A stretch of DNA of 47,768 nucleotides, from contig NZ_LT607440.1 in NCBI RefSeq assembly GCF_900095225.1, positions 1 to 47,768 on the forward strand, in the 5' to 3' direction. Source of the stretch: Pseudomonas sp. UMAB-08 (GTDB lineage Bacteria; Pseudomonadota; Gammaproteobacteria; Pseudomonadales; Pseudomonadaceae). Below, one piece after another: positions 27,369 through 35,046 of the stretch. Both the position numbers and the translations under genes were made by a program. The notes beneath the pieces were generated by a model. That model was not told where the DNA came from. It saw only the letters and a list, made by a program, of their open reading frames with translations, and did no database searches. Position 1 is the first letter of the stretch. Each line of letters opens with the position of its first letter.

Positions 27369-27873
27369 CCGTCCCGCACTGCTGACCCAGCCAGACGGCA
27401 CGGGTGTCCATGCTGCCGTTTTGCTGAGCGCCTGTGGCGTTGAAGGTGCCAACGACTTTGGTGCTGAACTCGCGATCACTGGCGAACTGGGCGACCCCTG
27501 TGCCTTGCGCTTTGGGGCAGCTGAAGCGGAACTTCCACGTCTTGCCATTGCGGTCGGTGATCTGTTGGTTGCAGCCGGACTTAGGGTCTGTCAGCGGGAT
27601 ATTGTCAGTCTTGACCTGATCCTGAGTCAGGCAGACTCGCACACCCTTCCCGCCCAGCGTCACGCCCTGTTTTTGCATCATCTGTTCCATCATTGCTCGC
27701 TGCTCGGGCGGCAGGTTGTTCAACTGGCCAAGCATCAACTGCAGGTCAGGCAACTGCTGACCGTCTACCTGCATATTGCTCGACGTCAGTTCCCACAACC
27801 CTGGCTGCAACATCTGCGCTTGAGCGATCGGTGCAGCCAGACAAAACAGCAAAGCCAAAACGCGTTTGTTCAT
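27352..27873 (-). CDS. DUF3617 exported protein
   Basis: A 173-residue protein with a Sec signal (MNKRVLALLFCLAAPIAQA) and the DUF3617 pattern: LQPGLWELTSSNMQVDGQQL at the start and CLTQDQVKTDNIPL, CNQQITDRNGKTWKFRFSC, GTFNATGAQQNGS later, with four cysteines likely in disulfides. The central MEQMMQKQGV stretch is Met/Gln-rich. Function unknown, presumably periplasmic. The start at 27873 opens the signal peptide. It converges on folE2 with a 17-base overlap. Confidence 0.85.
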   Translation of the reverse strand: MNKRVLALLFCLAAPIAQAQMLQPGLWELTSSNMQVDGQQLPDLQLMLGQLNNLPPEQRAMMEQMMQKQGVTLGGKGVRVCLTQDQVKTDNIPLTDPKSGCNQQITDRNGKTWKFRFSCPKAQGTGVAQFASDREFSTKVVGTFNATGAQQNGSMDTRAVWLGQQCGTVKPRT

Positions 27874-28033
27874 CTGAAAAATTCCTGAGTGTGAAAATGA
27901 CCGGATGTGCTCCAGCCTGACGATGAGCCTTAGACGACGCAAGCGTCTACCAGTTGCATGCCGAATAAAATAGCGACAATCCCGACGGGCTGTGGTCTGT
28001 TAGAGATCTAAAAAGTTTAAAGCAAGGTTGCAC

Positions 28034-29473
28034 ATGGATTACCACAGCCCGCATTTCTTCGGCTACTTGATCGCTTTCATTCATCTGCTTGGCCTGATTG
28101 GTGCCATCCATGCGCTGCTCACCGTGCGCACCGCCCAAGGCTCGATTGCCTGGGCCATGCCACTGTTATTCATCCCCTACGTGGCCCTTATTCCTTACCT
28201 GGTCTTCGGCCGTAGTTCATTTGATGCCTACATCAAAGCCCGCCGCCAAGCTAACCGGGAGATGCACACGGCCATCGGCGATCTGAACTGGCGGCCCTGG
28301 ATCGAAGAAGCCGTCACCGCGCGACGCAGTAACGCGTATGCCTCGTTACGGGCCATGCCCAAGCTAGGCCGTATGCCGTGCCTGGCGAACAACGAGGTAA
28401 AACTGCTGATCAATGGTGAAGCCACGTTTGCCGCGATCTTCGAGGCTATTCGCCACGCCAAAAAAGCGATTCTGATTCAGTTTTTTATCATCCATGACGA
28501 CGATCTGGGTCGACGCCTGCAAACGCTGCTGCTGGAAAAAGCCGCCGAAGGGGTGGCCGTCCATGTCCTCTACGACGGGATCGGCAGCCACGCATTGCCC
28601 AACACCTACAGCGCCATCCTCCGCGACGGCGGTGTGCAGATCAAAGCCTTCGCCACCCGTAGCGGCTGGCTCAATCGCTTTCAGGTGAACTTCCGCAACC
28701 ACCGCAAAATCGTCGTGGTGGATGGCCTGCGCGGCTTTGTTGGCGGGCACAACGTGGGCGATGAATACCTGGGCAAACAACCGCCGCTGGCCCCTTGGCG
28801 CGACACCCATGTGGAGGTAGTCGGTCCCGTGGTCGCGTGCTTGCAGGAATCGTTCGCCGAAGACTGGTTTTGGGCCACTCGACAGTTACCCCCCTTGATC
28901 CTGCCTGACACCTATCCCGAAAATGGCGTGCTCTGCCAAGTATTGGCCACCGGCCCGGCGGATGCTCAGGAAACCTGCTCGCTGTTTTTCGTCGAAGCCA
29001 TCCATTCCGCCACAGAACGGGTGTGGATCACCAGCCCCTATTTCATTCCCGATGAAGCCGTGTTTGCCGCGTTGCGCCTGGCGGTAATGCGCGGTGTCGA
29101 TGTGCGGATATTGTTGCCATCGCGTCCAGACCATTACGTGGTCTACGCCGCCTCTAGCCTGTTCGCGTTCGAGGCTGTGCGCGCAGGGGTGCGCATCTTC
29201 CGCTATGAGCCGGGCTTCTTGCATCAGAAGGTGGTGTTGGTGGACAGCGAGATAACCGCCATCGGCAGCGCCAATCTGGATAACCGTTCGTTCCGGCTGA
29301 ACTTCGAACTGATGCTGCTGACGGTCGACAGTGACTTCGCCAGCGAAGTGGAGAAAATGCTCAACGACGACTTCGCCCTGGCCCACGAAATCGCCCTGGA
29401 AGAGAGAAAGCAAACCCATCATCTGCAGCAGCTCGGCATGCGCATTGCGCGCCTGATTTCGCCCATTCTCTAA
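28034..29473 (+). CDS. cls: Cardiolipin synthase
   Basis: Joins two phosphatidylglycerol molecules into cardiolipin and glycerol at the inner membrane. The 479-residue protein has two N-terminal membrane segments (residues about 7-28 and 38-58, FGYLIAFIHLLGLIGAIHAL and AWAMPLLFIPYVALIPYLVF) and two phospholipase-D motifs: NHRKIVVVDGLRGFVGGHN and LHQKVVLVDSEITAIGSANLD, each with His, Lys and Asp in the proper spacing. Length and layout agree with the ClsA type. The ATG at 28034 is preferred over the TTG two codons upstream. It is followed by a symmetric stem-loop and converges on the cyclopropane synthase-like gene. Confidence 0.93.
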   Translation: MDYHSPHFFGYLIAFIHLLGLIGAIHALLTVRTAQGSIAWAMPLLFIPYVALIPYLVFGRSSFDAYIKARRQANREMHTAIGDLNWRPWIEEAVTARRSNAYASLRAMPKLGRMPCLANNEVKLLINGEATFAAIFEAIRHAKKAILIQFFIIHDDDLGRRLQTLLLEKAAEGVAVHVLYDGIGSHALPNTYSAILRDGGVQIKAFATRSGWLNRFQVNFRNHRKIVVVDGLRGFVGGHNVGDEYLGKQPPLAPWRDTHVEVVGPVVACLQESFAEDWFWATRQLPPLILPDTYPENGVLCQVLATGPADAQETCSLFFVEAIHSATERVWITSPYFIPDEAVFAALRLAVMRGVDVRILLPSRPDHYVVYAASSLFAFEAVRAGVRIFRYEPGFLHQKVVLVDSEITAIGSANLDNRSFRLNFELMLLTVDSDFASEVEKMLNDDFALAHEIALEERKQTHHLQQLGMRIARLISPIL

Positions 29474-29481
29474 AGACTGAT

Positions 29482-29513
29482 GTCGCTACGGGATCACAAA
29501 ACCCCGTAGCGAC
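29482..29513. terminator. 11-bp stem-loop between convergent cls and cyclopropane synthase genes
   Basis: GTCGCTACGGG and CCCGTAGCGAC form a perfect stem around a 10-base loop, 9 bases after the cls stop and 35 before the next gene's stop. There is no T-tract; it may serve as a transcription barrier for both directions. Confidence 0.55.
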
Positions 29514-29547
29514 CACCCCTATAAACCGTCCCTGTCGAACCCTGCGA

Positions 29548-30777
29548 TCAGCGGTAGATATCAGCCCGCGTCATGGGCAAATCGAGGCTGCCGTCGGCAT
29601 ACGGTTTGACTGCCAGAATCTGATGCAGATTGATCCAGCCCTTGGCAAACGCATACGCACAACCGGCCAGGTACAAGCGCCAGATACGCAAGGTTTGCTC
29701 TGGGACCATGGTCGCGGCCTCCCCCAACCGCGCTTCCAGACGCTCGCTCCAGTGTTCAAGCGTCCGAGCGTAATGCAGGCGCAGGCTTTCGACGTCGATG
29801 ATTTCCAGACCCGCTTCACTGAGGTAAGCGCTGATCATCGACACGTGCGGCAACTCGCCATTCGGAAAGACATAACGCTCGATAAAACTGCCCGCGCCAC
29901 GCCCCACCGGACGGCCATCGGTGTGCTTGGCGGTGATGCCGTGGTTCATGACCAGGCCGCCTTCGCGGACCGCACCGAACAGGCGTTTGGCGTACAGCTC
30001 CAGATTGGCGTGACCGACATGTTCGAACATGCCCACGCTGACGATTTTATCGAAGCGACCGTCCTGAGGCAGATCGCGATAATCCAGCAATTGCAGCTCA
30101 ACCTTGTCCTGCAAGCCTTCCGCGTCGACCCGCTCACGGGCCAAGGCCAATTGCTCACTACTCAGAGTGATACCGAATACTTTCACCCCGTACTCGCGCG
30201 CGGCAAACCGCGACAGCCCGCCCCAACCGCACCCGACATCCAGCAGGTATTCGCCCGGCTGCAAACGCAACTTGCGACACAGGTGATGAAATTTGTCCTG
30301 CTGCGCTTGTTCGAGGGTCTCTGTGCCCGTCTTGAAATAGGCGCAGGAATAGACCATCTCGCGGTCAAGCCAGAGCTGGTAAAACGCGTTGGACAGGTCG
30401 TAATGGTAGGAAATCGACGCCGCATCGGTGGCTTTGTCGTGCTCCGAGCGCATGGGCACGTCGTCGTCATCCTCATTCAGCAGCGCTTGGCTCAATTCAT
30501 CGCAGACCCGGATAACTTCCCGGATTGACCCCACCAACTCCAGTCGGCCCTCAACGAAGGCGCCACCGAGCAAGTCCAGACTGGGATGCGTGAACTGCGA
30601 TACCAGTTGTGGATCTTTCACCACAATGGTGACGCTGGGCGTCGGACCAAGATCAAGCTCATGGCCGTCCCACAGTTTCAGCCGTAGTGGCAGGTGCAAA
30701 TTCTGCAGGGCTGATGGAAGTTGCGCGAGCATGTAGTAAACCCCCTCATCCAGAAGCTCAGGAAAAGGGTAGTCCAT
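29548..30777 (-). CDS. Cyclopropane-fatty-acyl-phospholipid synthase family methyltransferase
   Basis: A 409-residue SAM-dependent methyltransferase of the Cfa/CMAS family. The N-terminal part (residues about 1-105) is the lipid-binding region; the catalytic part includes YDLSNAFYQLWLDREMVYSC, the SAM loop GEYLLDVGCGWGGLSRFAA, FDKIVSVGMFEHVGHANLEL and the family ending YLAGCAYAFAKGWINLHQIL. It converts unsaturated acyl chains of membrane phospholipids to cyclopropane or methylated forms, typically on entry to stationary phase. The start at 30777 (MDYPFPELLD) is preferred; the open frame extends 34 residues upstream without similarity. Convergent with cls, so two membrane-lipid genes are neighbours but not co-transcribed. 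Confidence 0.88.
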   Translation of the reverse strand: MDYPFPELLDEGVYYMLAQLPSALQNLHLPLRLKLWDGHELDLGPTPSVTIVVKDPQLVSQFTHPSLDLLGGAFVEGRLELVGSIREVIRVCDELSQALLNEDDDDVPMRSEHDKATDAASISYHYDLSNAFYQLWLDREMVYSCAYFKTGTETLEQAQQDKFHHLCRKLRLQPGEYLLDVGCGWGGLSRFAAREYGVKVFGITLSSEQLALARERVDAEGLQDKVELQLLDYRDLPQDGRFDKIVSVGMFEHVGHANLELYAKRLFGAVREGGLVMNHGITAKHTDGRPVGRGAGSFIERYVFPNGELPHVSMISAYLSEAGLEIIDVESLRLHYARTLEHWSERLEARLGEAATMVPEQTLRIWRLYLAGCAYAFAKGWINLHQILAVKPYADGSLDLPMTRADIYR

Positions 30778-30964
30778 AAGCAGCCCACGCGATGGGGCTG
30801 CACAGCTATTGGCTTTGTAGCTTCTGACGATGCCATGAAGCGTTGGGTTAACCGTCCTTAACCCGATATTACGAGCCAAACTCCAGCCTTCAATGGATCA
30901 CCCATTGTAAGAATGACCCCTAATATGTAGCAGAGTTCTTCACCGCTCACGCTGATTTTTATAC

Positions 30965-30999
30965 TTAACCGAGAGCTCTGGCTCGGCACTCTCGGCTAA
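30965..30999 (-). terminator. Stem-loop after the SPFH-ATPase operon
   Basis: TTAACCGAGAG and CTCTCGGCTAA pair over 11 bp with one mismatch around a 13-base loop, 12 bases beyond the ATPase stop. The minus-strand trailer is A/T-rich but has no clean T-run. Confidence 0.45.
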
Positions 31000-31011
31000 A
31001 GGGTCGGATTT

Positions 31012-32952
31012 TCAGGCCTGTGGCTTGATTTCCAGTTTCAGCAGCGGCTCCTGGAAGCGCAGCAAACGACCTGCATTGCCAAGGACTAACAGAGTGCTGA
31101 GGTTATGCAGCACGGCCGCAATCATCGCCCCTTCCGCACCCAGCAAACCGAAAGCGGCAAGGGCCACGATAGCCAGCGTCCAACCCAGACCGATGATCAC
31201 GTTGACGTGCAGGGTCTGCCGGCATTGGCGGCTCAAGCGCACGCAGGTGCCCAAGCGGCGCAGGTCACTGCCGATCAACACGATGTCGGCTGAAGCCAGC
31301 GCGATGTCCGCCCCCCCCGCGCCCATCGCAACACCCACTACGCCGGCTTTGAGCGCCAACGAATCGTTGATGCCATCGCCCACCACCATGGGCCGAAAGC
31401 CGCTGCTGATTTCGCCCATGACCCGATTGAGTTTGTCTTCGGGCAGCGCCTGGGCTTCGATATCACTGATACCGACTTCGCGGGCCAGGCTGTCGGCCAC
31501 GCTTTGACGGTCGCCGGTCAACAGCAGTTGTCGACCCAACCCCAACGCCCGCAACTCGGCGAGCGCCTGGCGAGCTTCTGGCTTGAGGCTGTCGGCCAGC
31601 AACAGCCAGGCGAGGAAAACGCCATCGACCGCGAGCCCGGCAATCGGGCCGTCATGCGTTGGTACCGGTGACGTGCTGATGCCCAGCGCATCGAACAGCT
31701 CAGGGCGGCCCAATGCGGCTTCGCCATGCTCGGTTCGCGCCACCACGCCCAAGCCCTGACGTTCACGAATATCGGTCAGCGCCAACAACAGATCTTTGTC
31801 CACCAACCCGGCCAACGCACGGCTGACCGGGTGACTGCTGGCCGAGCCGAGGCTGGCGGCCAATGGCAGCACATAGGTCTGCGGCGTCGACGCCGCTTCG
31901 ATGGACTGCAAGCGCAGGCTGCCGTAGGTCAGCGTGCCCGTCTTATCCACCACCAGTGAAGTCAGGTCCGCCAACTCTTCGAGAAAGGCCGAGCTACGAA
32001 TCAAAATCCCGTGCCGGGCGGCGACCGCGATCCCGGCAATCGCCGTCGCAGGGGCCGACAACACCAACGCGCAAGGGCACGCGGCAACCAGCACGGCCAG
32101 CATCGCTTGCGCATCGTTGGTAATGAACCAGGTCACGGCCGCGATCATCAACACCAAGACCATGTAACTGCCCGCATAGCGCTCCAGCAGACGGGTAATC
32201 GGTGGCTTGGAGCGCTCGGCGCTTTGCATCAGCGCGATCACTTTGCCCAATGTCGATTCGTTGCCAATACGCGTGACCTCAATCCGCAACAGGCCATCGA
32301 GGTTGATCGCGCCGCCGAACACGTCCATGCCAACCTTGGCCTCCAGCGGCACCGACTCGCCGGTGATCGGCGCGGTATCAAGGCTGGCTTGCCCGGAACG
32401 CACGACGCCATCGGCCGGGACTCGATCACCGGCCCGCACCTCAACCTGATCGCCAGCGACCAAGGTTGAGTTATCCACTTCGCGAACCGTGCCATCGGCG
32501 TCAATCAGCCGCGCGTGGCTGCGGGTCAGCAGGCCCAGGGATTGAATCGCTTCCTGCGAACCGATGACACTGCGCTCTTCCAGCACATGGCCGAAGATCA
32601 TGATGATCGGCAGCAAGGCGGCGGTCATCAGATCGCCCGTGGCCCAGGCGCCGAGCATCGCCAGCGCGATCAACTGGTCGGTAATGCCGTGCAGGCTCGG
32701 GTAACGCAGGCTGTGCCAACCGGCACTGACCACCGGCACCGCGACCAGCAGCGACGCGACGCCCAGCAATACCTGACTGACACCCGTCTGTTCGGGCGCA
32801 ACAAACCGCCAGACCAGGCCCAGACCCAGCAAGCCCAGGGCAAGCATCGCCAGGGTCAATTGTCGAGCCGCGCTGCGTTGTTCCGAACCGGTCAGCATGC
32901 TGACCGCAGGTTCAGTCGACGCGGGCTCGGTGCTGGCTGCGTGGGCACTCAT
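31012..32952 (-). CDS. hmtA: HmtA-like P1B-type metal-transporting ATPase
   Basis: A 646-residue heavy-metal P-type ATPase. The transport motif CPC (Cys292-Pro293-Cys294, in ACPCALVLSAP), phosphorylation site Asp336 in DKTGTLTYG, ITGESVPLEA, the SSHPVSRAL HP motif and VVGDGINDSLALKAG are present. There is no N-terminal metal-binding domain, only a short Ser/Thr/Glu-rich tail. The last helix reads HNLSTLLVLGN, not the DTG-type signature of zinc exporters such as ZntA. P. aeruginosa HmtA (PA2435), which I recall lies beside HflC-like genes, was reported as a copper/zinc importer, so import fits the Zur-like site upstream of this operon. The start overlaps the SPFH stop by 4 bases. Symbol transferred by context and architecture. 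Confidence 0.85.
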   Translation of the reverse strand: MSAHAASTEPASTEPAVSMLTGSEQRSAARQLTLAMLALGLLGLGLVWRFVAPEQTGVSQVLLGVASLLVAVPVVSAGWHSLRYPSLHGITDQLIALAMLGAWATGDLMTAALLPIIMIFGHVLEERSVIGSQEAIQSLGLLTRSHARLIDADGTVREVDNSTLVAGDQVEVRAGDRVPADGVVRSGQASLDTAPITGESVPLEAKVGMDVFGGAINLDGLLRIEVTRIGNESTLGKVIALMQSAERSKPPITRLLERYAGSYMVLVLMIAAVTWFITNDAQAMLAVLVAACPCALVLSAPATAIAGIAVAARHGILIRSSAFLEELADLTSLVVDKTGTLTYGSLRLQSIEAASTPQTYVLPLAASLGSASSHPVSRALAGLVDKDLLLALTDIRERQGLGVVARTEHGEAALGRPELFDALGISTSPVPTHDGPIAGLAVDGVFLAWLLLADSLKPEARQALAELRALGLGRQLLLTGDRQSVADSLAREVGISDIEAQALPEDKLNRVMGEISSGFRPMVVGDGINDSLALKAGVVGVAMGAGGADIALASADIVLIGSDLRRLGTCVRLSRQCRQTLHVNVIIGLGWTLAIVALAAFGLLGAEGAMIAAVLHNLSTLLVLGNAGRLLRFQEPLLKLEIKPQA

Positions 32953-34007
32953 TGTTCTGCTCCCTGAATGATCAGGCGGGAATCGTCACGGGGATCGACG
33001 GTGGTCACCGAGCCTGCCTGGCCGAGAATTTTTGGCAGGCGCTCGCGGTAAATACGTAACAGCAGACCCGGGTCGCTTTTGTCATGAATCGACTGCGTCA
33101 GGCTGGTGACTGTTGCCGTGTCGGTCTGGGCTTTGGCCAGTCGCTCGGAGGCCTGGGCATGGGCCACTTGCAACGTGCGGTCGGACTGTTGTGTTGCGGT
33201 CTGGGTCAGTTTTTCGGCGTCGGTACGGGCGTTGGCCACCGCCTGATCTGCTTTCTGACTGGCCGTAAGGACAGCGTTAAAGGCAGCGACCGCTGTCGTG
33301 GGCAGACTTGACTGCACATCGACCCGAGCGACTTCGATGCCCAGCCCGACACCGGTCGCGGCCAGATCGGCCAAGCGCTGGTTGATGCCATGAACCAGAT
33401 CGCCACGCAAGCGCTCACGGCGTTCAGCGGCCTTGCTGTCGGGGCTGACCATCTCTGGGCGGGCCACCAGAATCGTGTCCAGATCGCGGGCTGCGGTCAG
33501 CGCCACAGCACTGCGATTCACCAGCCGATCCAATGCAGGCAGCACATGCTCGCCCTGCAACACGAAGGCATATGGGTCGGTCACCTTGTAGTACGCCGTC
33601 ACATCGAGCTGTACGACACCCGCATCACCGGTCAACAAAAAGCCGGAACCGGCCAGCGCATCGCTCATCGGCGTGGCGAAACTGGCGACCCGATCCGCAT
33701 CAAGAGCCAGCCTGGATCGCAGTAACGTTTCGACCCGGCGCTCGATCACCCGGTCCGCAGAGGGCAACAACACCACCTGCTCGAAAGGTTGCGGCCATGC
33801 CGTGAGCAGTCCGGCGTTCTGGATGCGTTCCAGTGCCCCGAAACGCATGACCACGGCGCGGTTCTGCGGATCGATCTGGCGCACATTCGACAGCGCCCAG
33901 CCTAGCGCGGCCAACACCGTGACGGCATACAAACCGAGAAACGCCAGACGGCTCGCCTGCAGCCAGGGGCTGTTGACGGGGGGGCGTTGGGGCGTGACGT
34001 CACTCAT
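32949..34007 (-). CDS. SPFH-domain membrane protein (HflC-like)
   Basis: A 352-residue protein with one N-terminal membrane segment (residues about 19-41, LAFLGLYAVTVLAALGWALS) and a stomatin/prohibitin (SPFH) domain: DPQNRAVVMRFGALERIQNAG, VTDPYAFVLQGEHVLPALDRL and a later coiled-coil region of Ala/Gln/Thr-rich heptads (residues about 245-320, SQKADQAVANARTDAEKLTQ). Such proteins form large membrane rings or microdomains; HflK/HflC regulate FtsH. This is not the canonical hflC locus (no hflX/hfq/miaA neighbours), so it is a paralogue dedicated to the ATPase operon. Start overlaps the previous gene's stop by 4 bases. Confidence 0.85.
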   Translation of the reverse strand: MSDVTPQRPPVNSPWLQASRLAFLGLYAVTVLAALGWALSNVRQIDPQNRAVVMRFGALERIQNAGLLTAWPQPFEQVVLLPSADRVIERRVETLLRSRLALDADRVASFATPMSDALAGSGFLLTGDAGVVQLDVTAYYKVTDPYAFVLQGEHVLPALDRLVNRSAVALTAARDLDTILVARPEMVSPDSKAAERRERLRGDLVHGINQRLADLAATGVGLGIEVARVDVQSSLPTTAVAAFNAVLTASQKADQAVANARTDAEKLTQTATQQSDRTLQVAHAQASERLAKAQTDTATVTSLTQSIHDKSDPGLLLRIYRERLPKILGQAGSVTTVDPRDDSRLIIQGAEQ

Positions 34008-35035
34008 GGTTGCGATCCGCTTTTGCCATCCAGCGTCGGCGGCCCATCGACCAGCACGCGGAACGGCGCCGCGTCGGTGCGCAGGATCAGCTTGGTGCCC
34101 GGTGTCACTACCGTGCCCAGGGTGTCCAGCGAGCGCAGCAGGTTGTACAGCTGTGGCGAGCCCGCGTAAGCACGACCGTAGATTTGCGCCGCTTCGACGC
34201 GCGATTGCGCTTCGATGTCAGCAGCCTTGACCGTCGCGTCGGCTTCGACGATGCGCGCATCCCGCTCGGCGGCGGCACGGATCTGCGCCGCTTCACGCTT
34301 GCCCACGGCTGTACGTTCGGTGGCAATGGTTTCCCGCTCGGCACGCATCCGGTCTACCGTCGCGTTCAGGGTCACAGACGGCAGGGTCAGACGCTCGATA
34401 CCCACCTGCAAGACGCGGACGCCGTAAGTAGTGAGCAATTGCTGATCGATCTGTTGGCGCAACTGGTTTTCAAAATCGGCGATCCGCACCTGACTGGCGT
34501 CGGTATTGACCAGGCTGGCCAGATCGAAGCTGCTGGCAGTGGTCTCCAGTGCCGAGCCGACAAACGTGCGGATCTGCCGCGCGGCTTCGTCCGGCTGGTT
34601 CTGCACCGCGCGCATGAAGCGCTGCACGTTGTCAGGGTCGCCCTGAACCTGCCAGGCCACATAGGCCTGAACGATGATACGCAGGCCATCGCGGGTGCCG
34701 ACATCCTGCAAGCCACTGGAGGTGGTGCGCAGGCGCAGGTCCACCGGAATGGTCGCCTCGAACGGTGCCGGCCAGCGCCAGCTCAGGCCCGGCTCGAGCA
34801 ACACACGGGAGGGGTTACCGAAGCGCGTGATAACGGTGGCTTCGCCCGAGCGCACTTGCACCAGGCTCGCGGCGGCCACGGCAAACGCGATGAGCAACGC
34901 TGCCAGTGCGGTTCGACGCCACGGGAACCCGGCTGCCGCGGAGGCATCGCCATGATGATGGCCGTGGTGATGTCCTGCGTGGCCATGGTCGTGACCAGCG
35001 TGATCGTGATGATCATGGGAGTGAAACAGACTCAA
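34004..35035 (-). CDS. SPFH-domain membrane protein with histidine-rich N-terminus (HflK/HflC-like)
   Basis: A 343-residue SPFH protein. The first 33 residues contain 14 histidines in HxH/HDH runs (HSHDHHDHAGHDHGHAGHHH), a typical metal-binding tail that should face the cytoplasm, followed by a membrane segment (residues about 41-60, ALAALLIAFAVAAASLVQV) and the SPFH domain (SGEATVITRFGNPSRVLLEPG, AYVAWQVQGDPDNVQRFMRAV) with a long Ala/Glu/Arg coiled coil (residues about 215-300). The tail, uncommon in ordinary HflK, links the protein to zinc or copper handling with the adjacent ATPase. It is 12 bases downstream of the large SPFH gene and overlaps the next gene by 4 bases. Confidence 0.87.
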   Translation of the reverse strand: MSLFHSHDHHDHAGHDHGHAGHHHGHHHGDASAAAGFPWRRTALAALLIAFAVAAASLVQVRSGEATVITRFGNPSRVLLEPGLSWRWPAPFEATIPVDLRLRTTSSGLQDVGTRDGLRIIVQAYVAWQVQGDPDNVQRFMRAVQNQPDEAARQIRTFVGSALETTASSFDLASLVNTDASQVRIADFENQLRQQIDQQLLTTYGVRVLQVGIERLTLPSVTLNATVDRMRAERETIATERTAVGKREAAQIRAAAERDARIVEADATVKAADIEAQSRVEAAQIYGRAYAGSPQLYNLLRSLDTLGTVVTPGTKLILRTDAAPFRVLVDGPPTLDGKSGSQP

Positions 35036-35046
35036 GGGATGACTCC

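Noticed and set aside
29623..30528. Plus-strand frame opposite the cyclopropane synthase gene
   Set aside because: The minus-strand frame has a clear SAM-binding motif; this one has none.
32949..35035. Canonical hflK-hflC locus
   Set aside because: The usual neighbours (miaA, hfq, hflX, purA) are absent and the genes are tied to a P-type ATPase.
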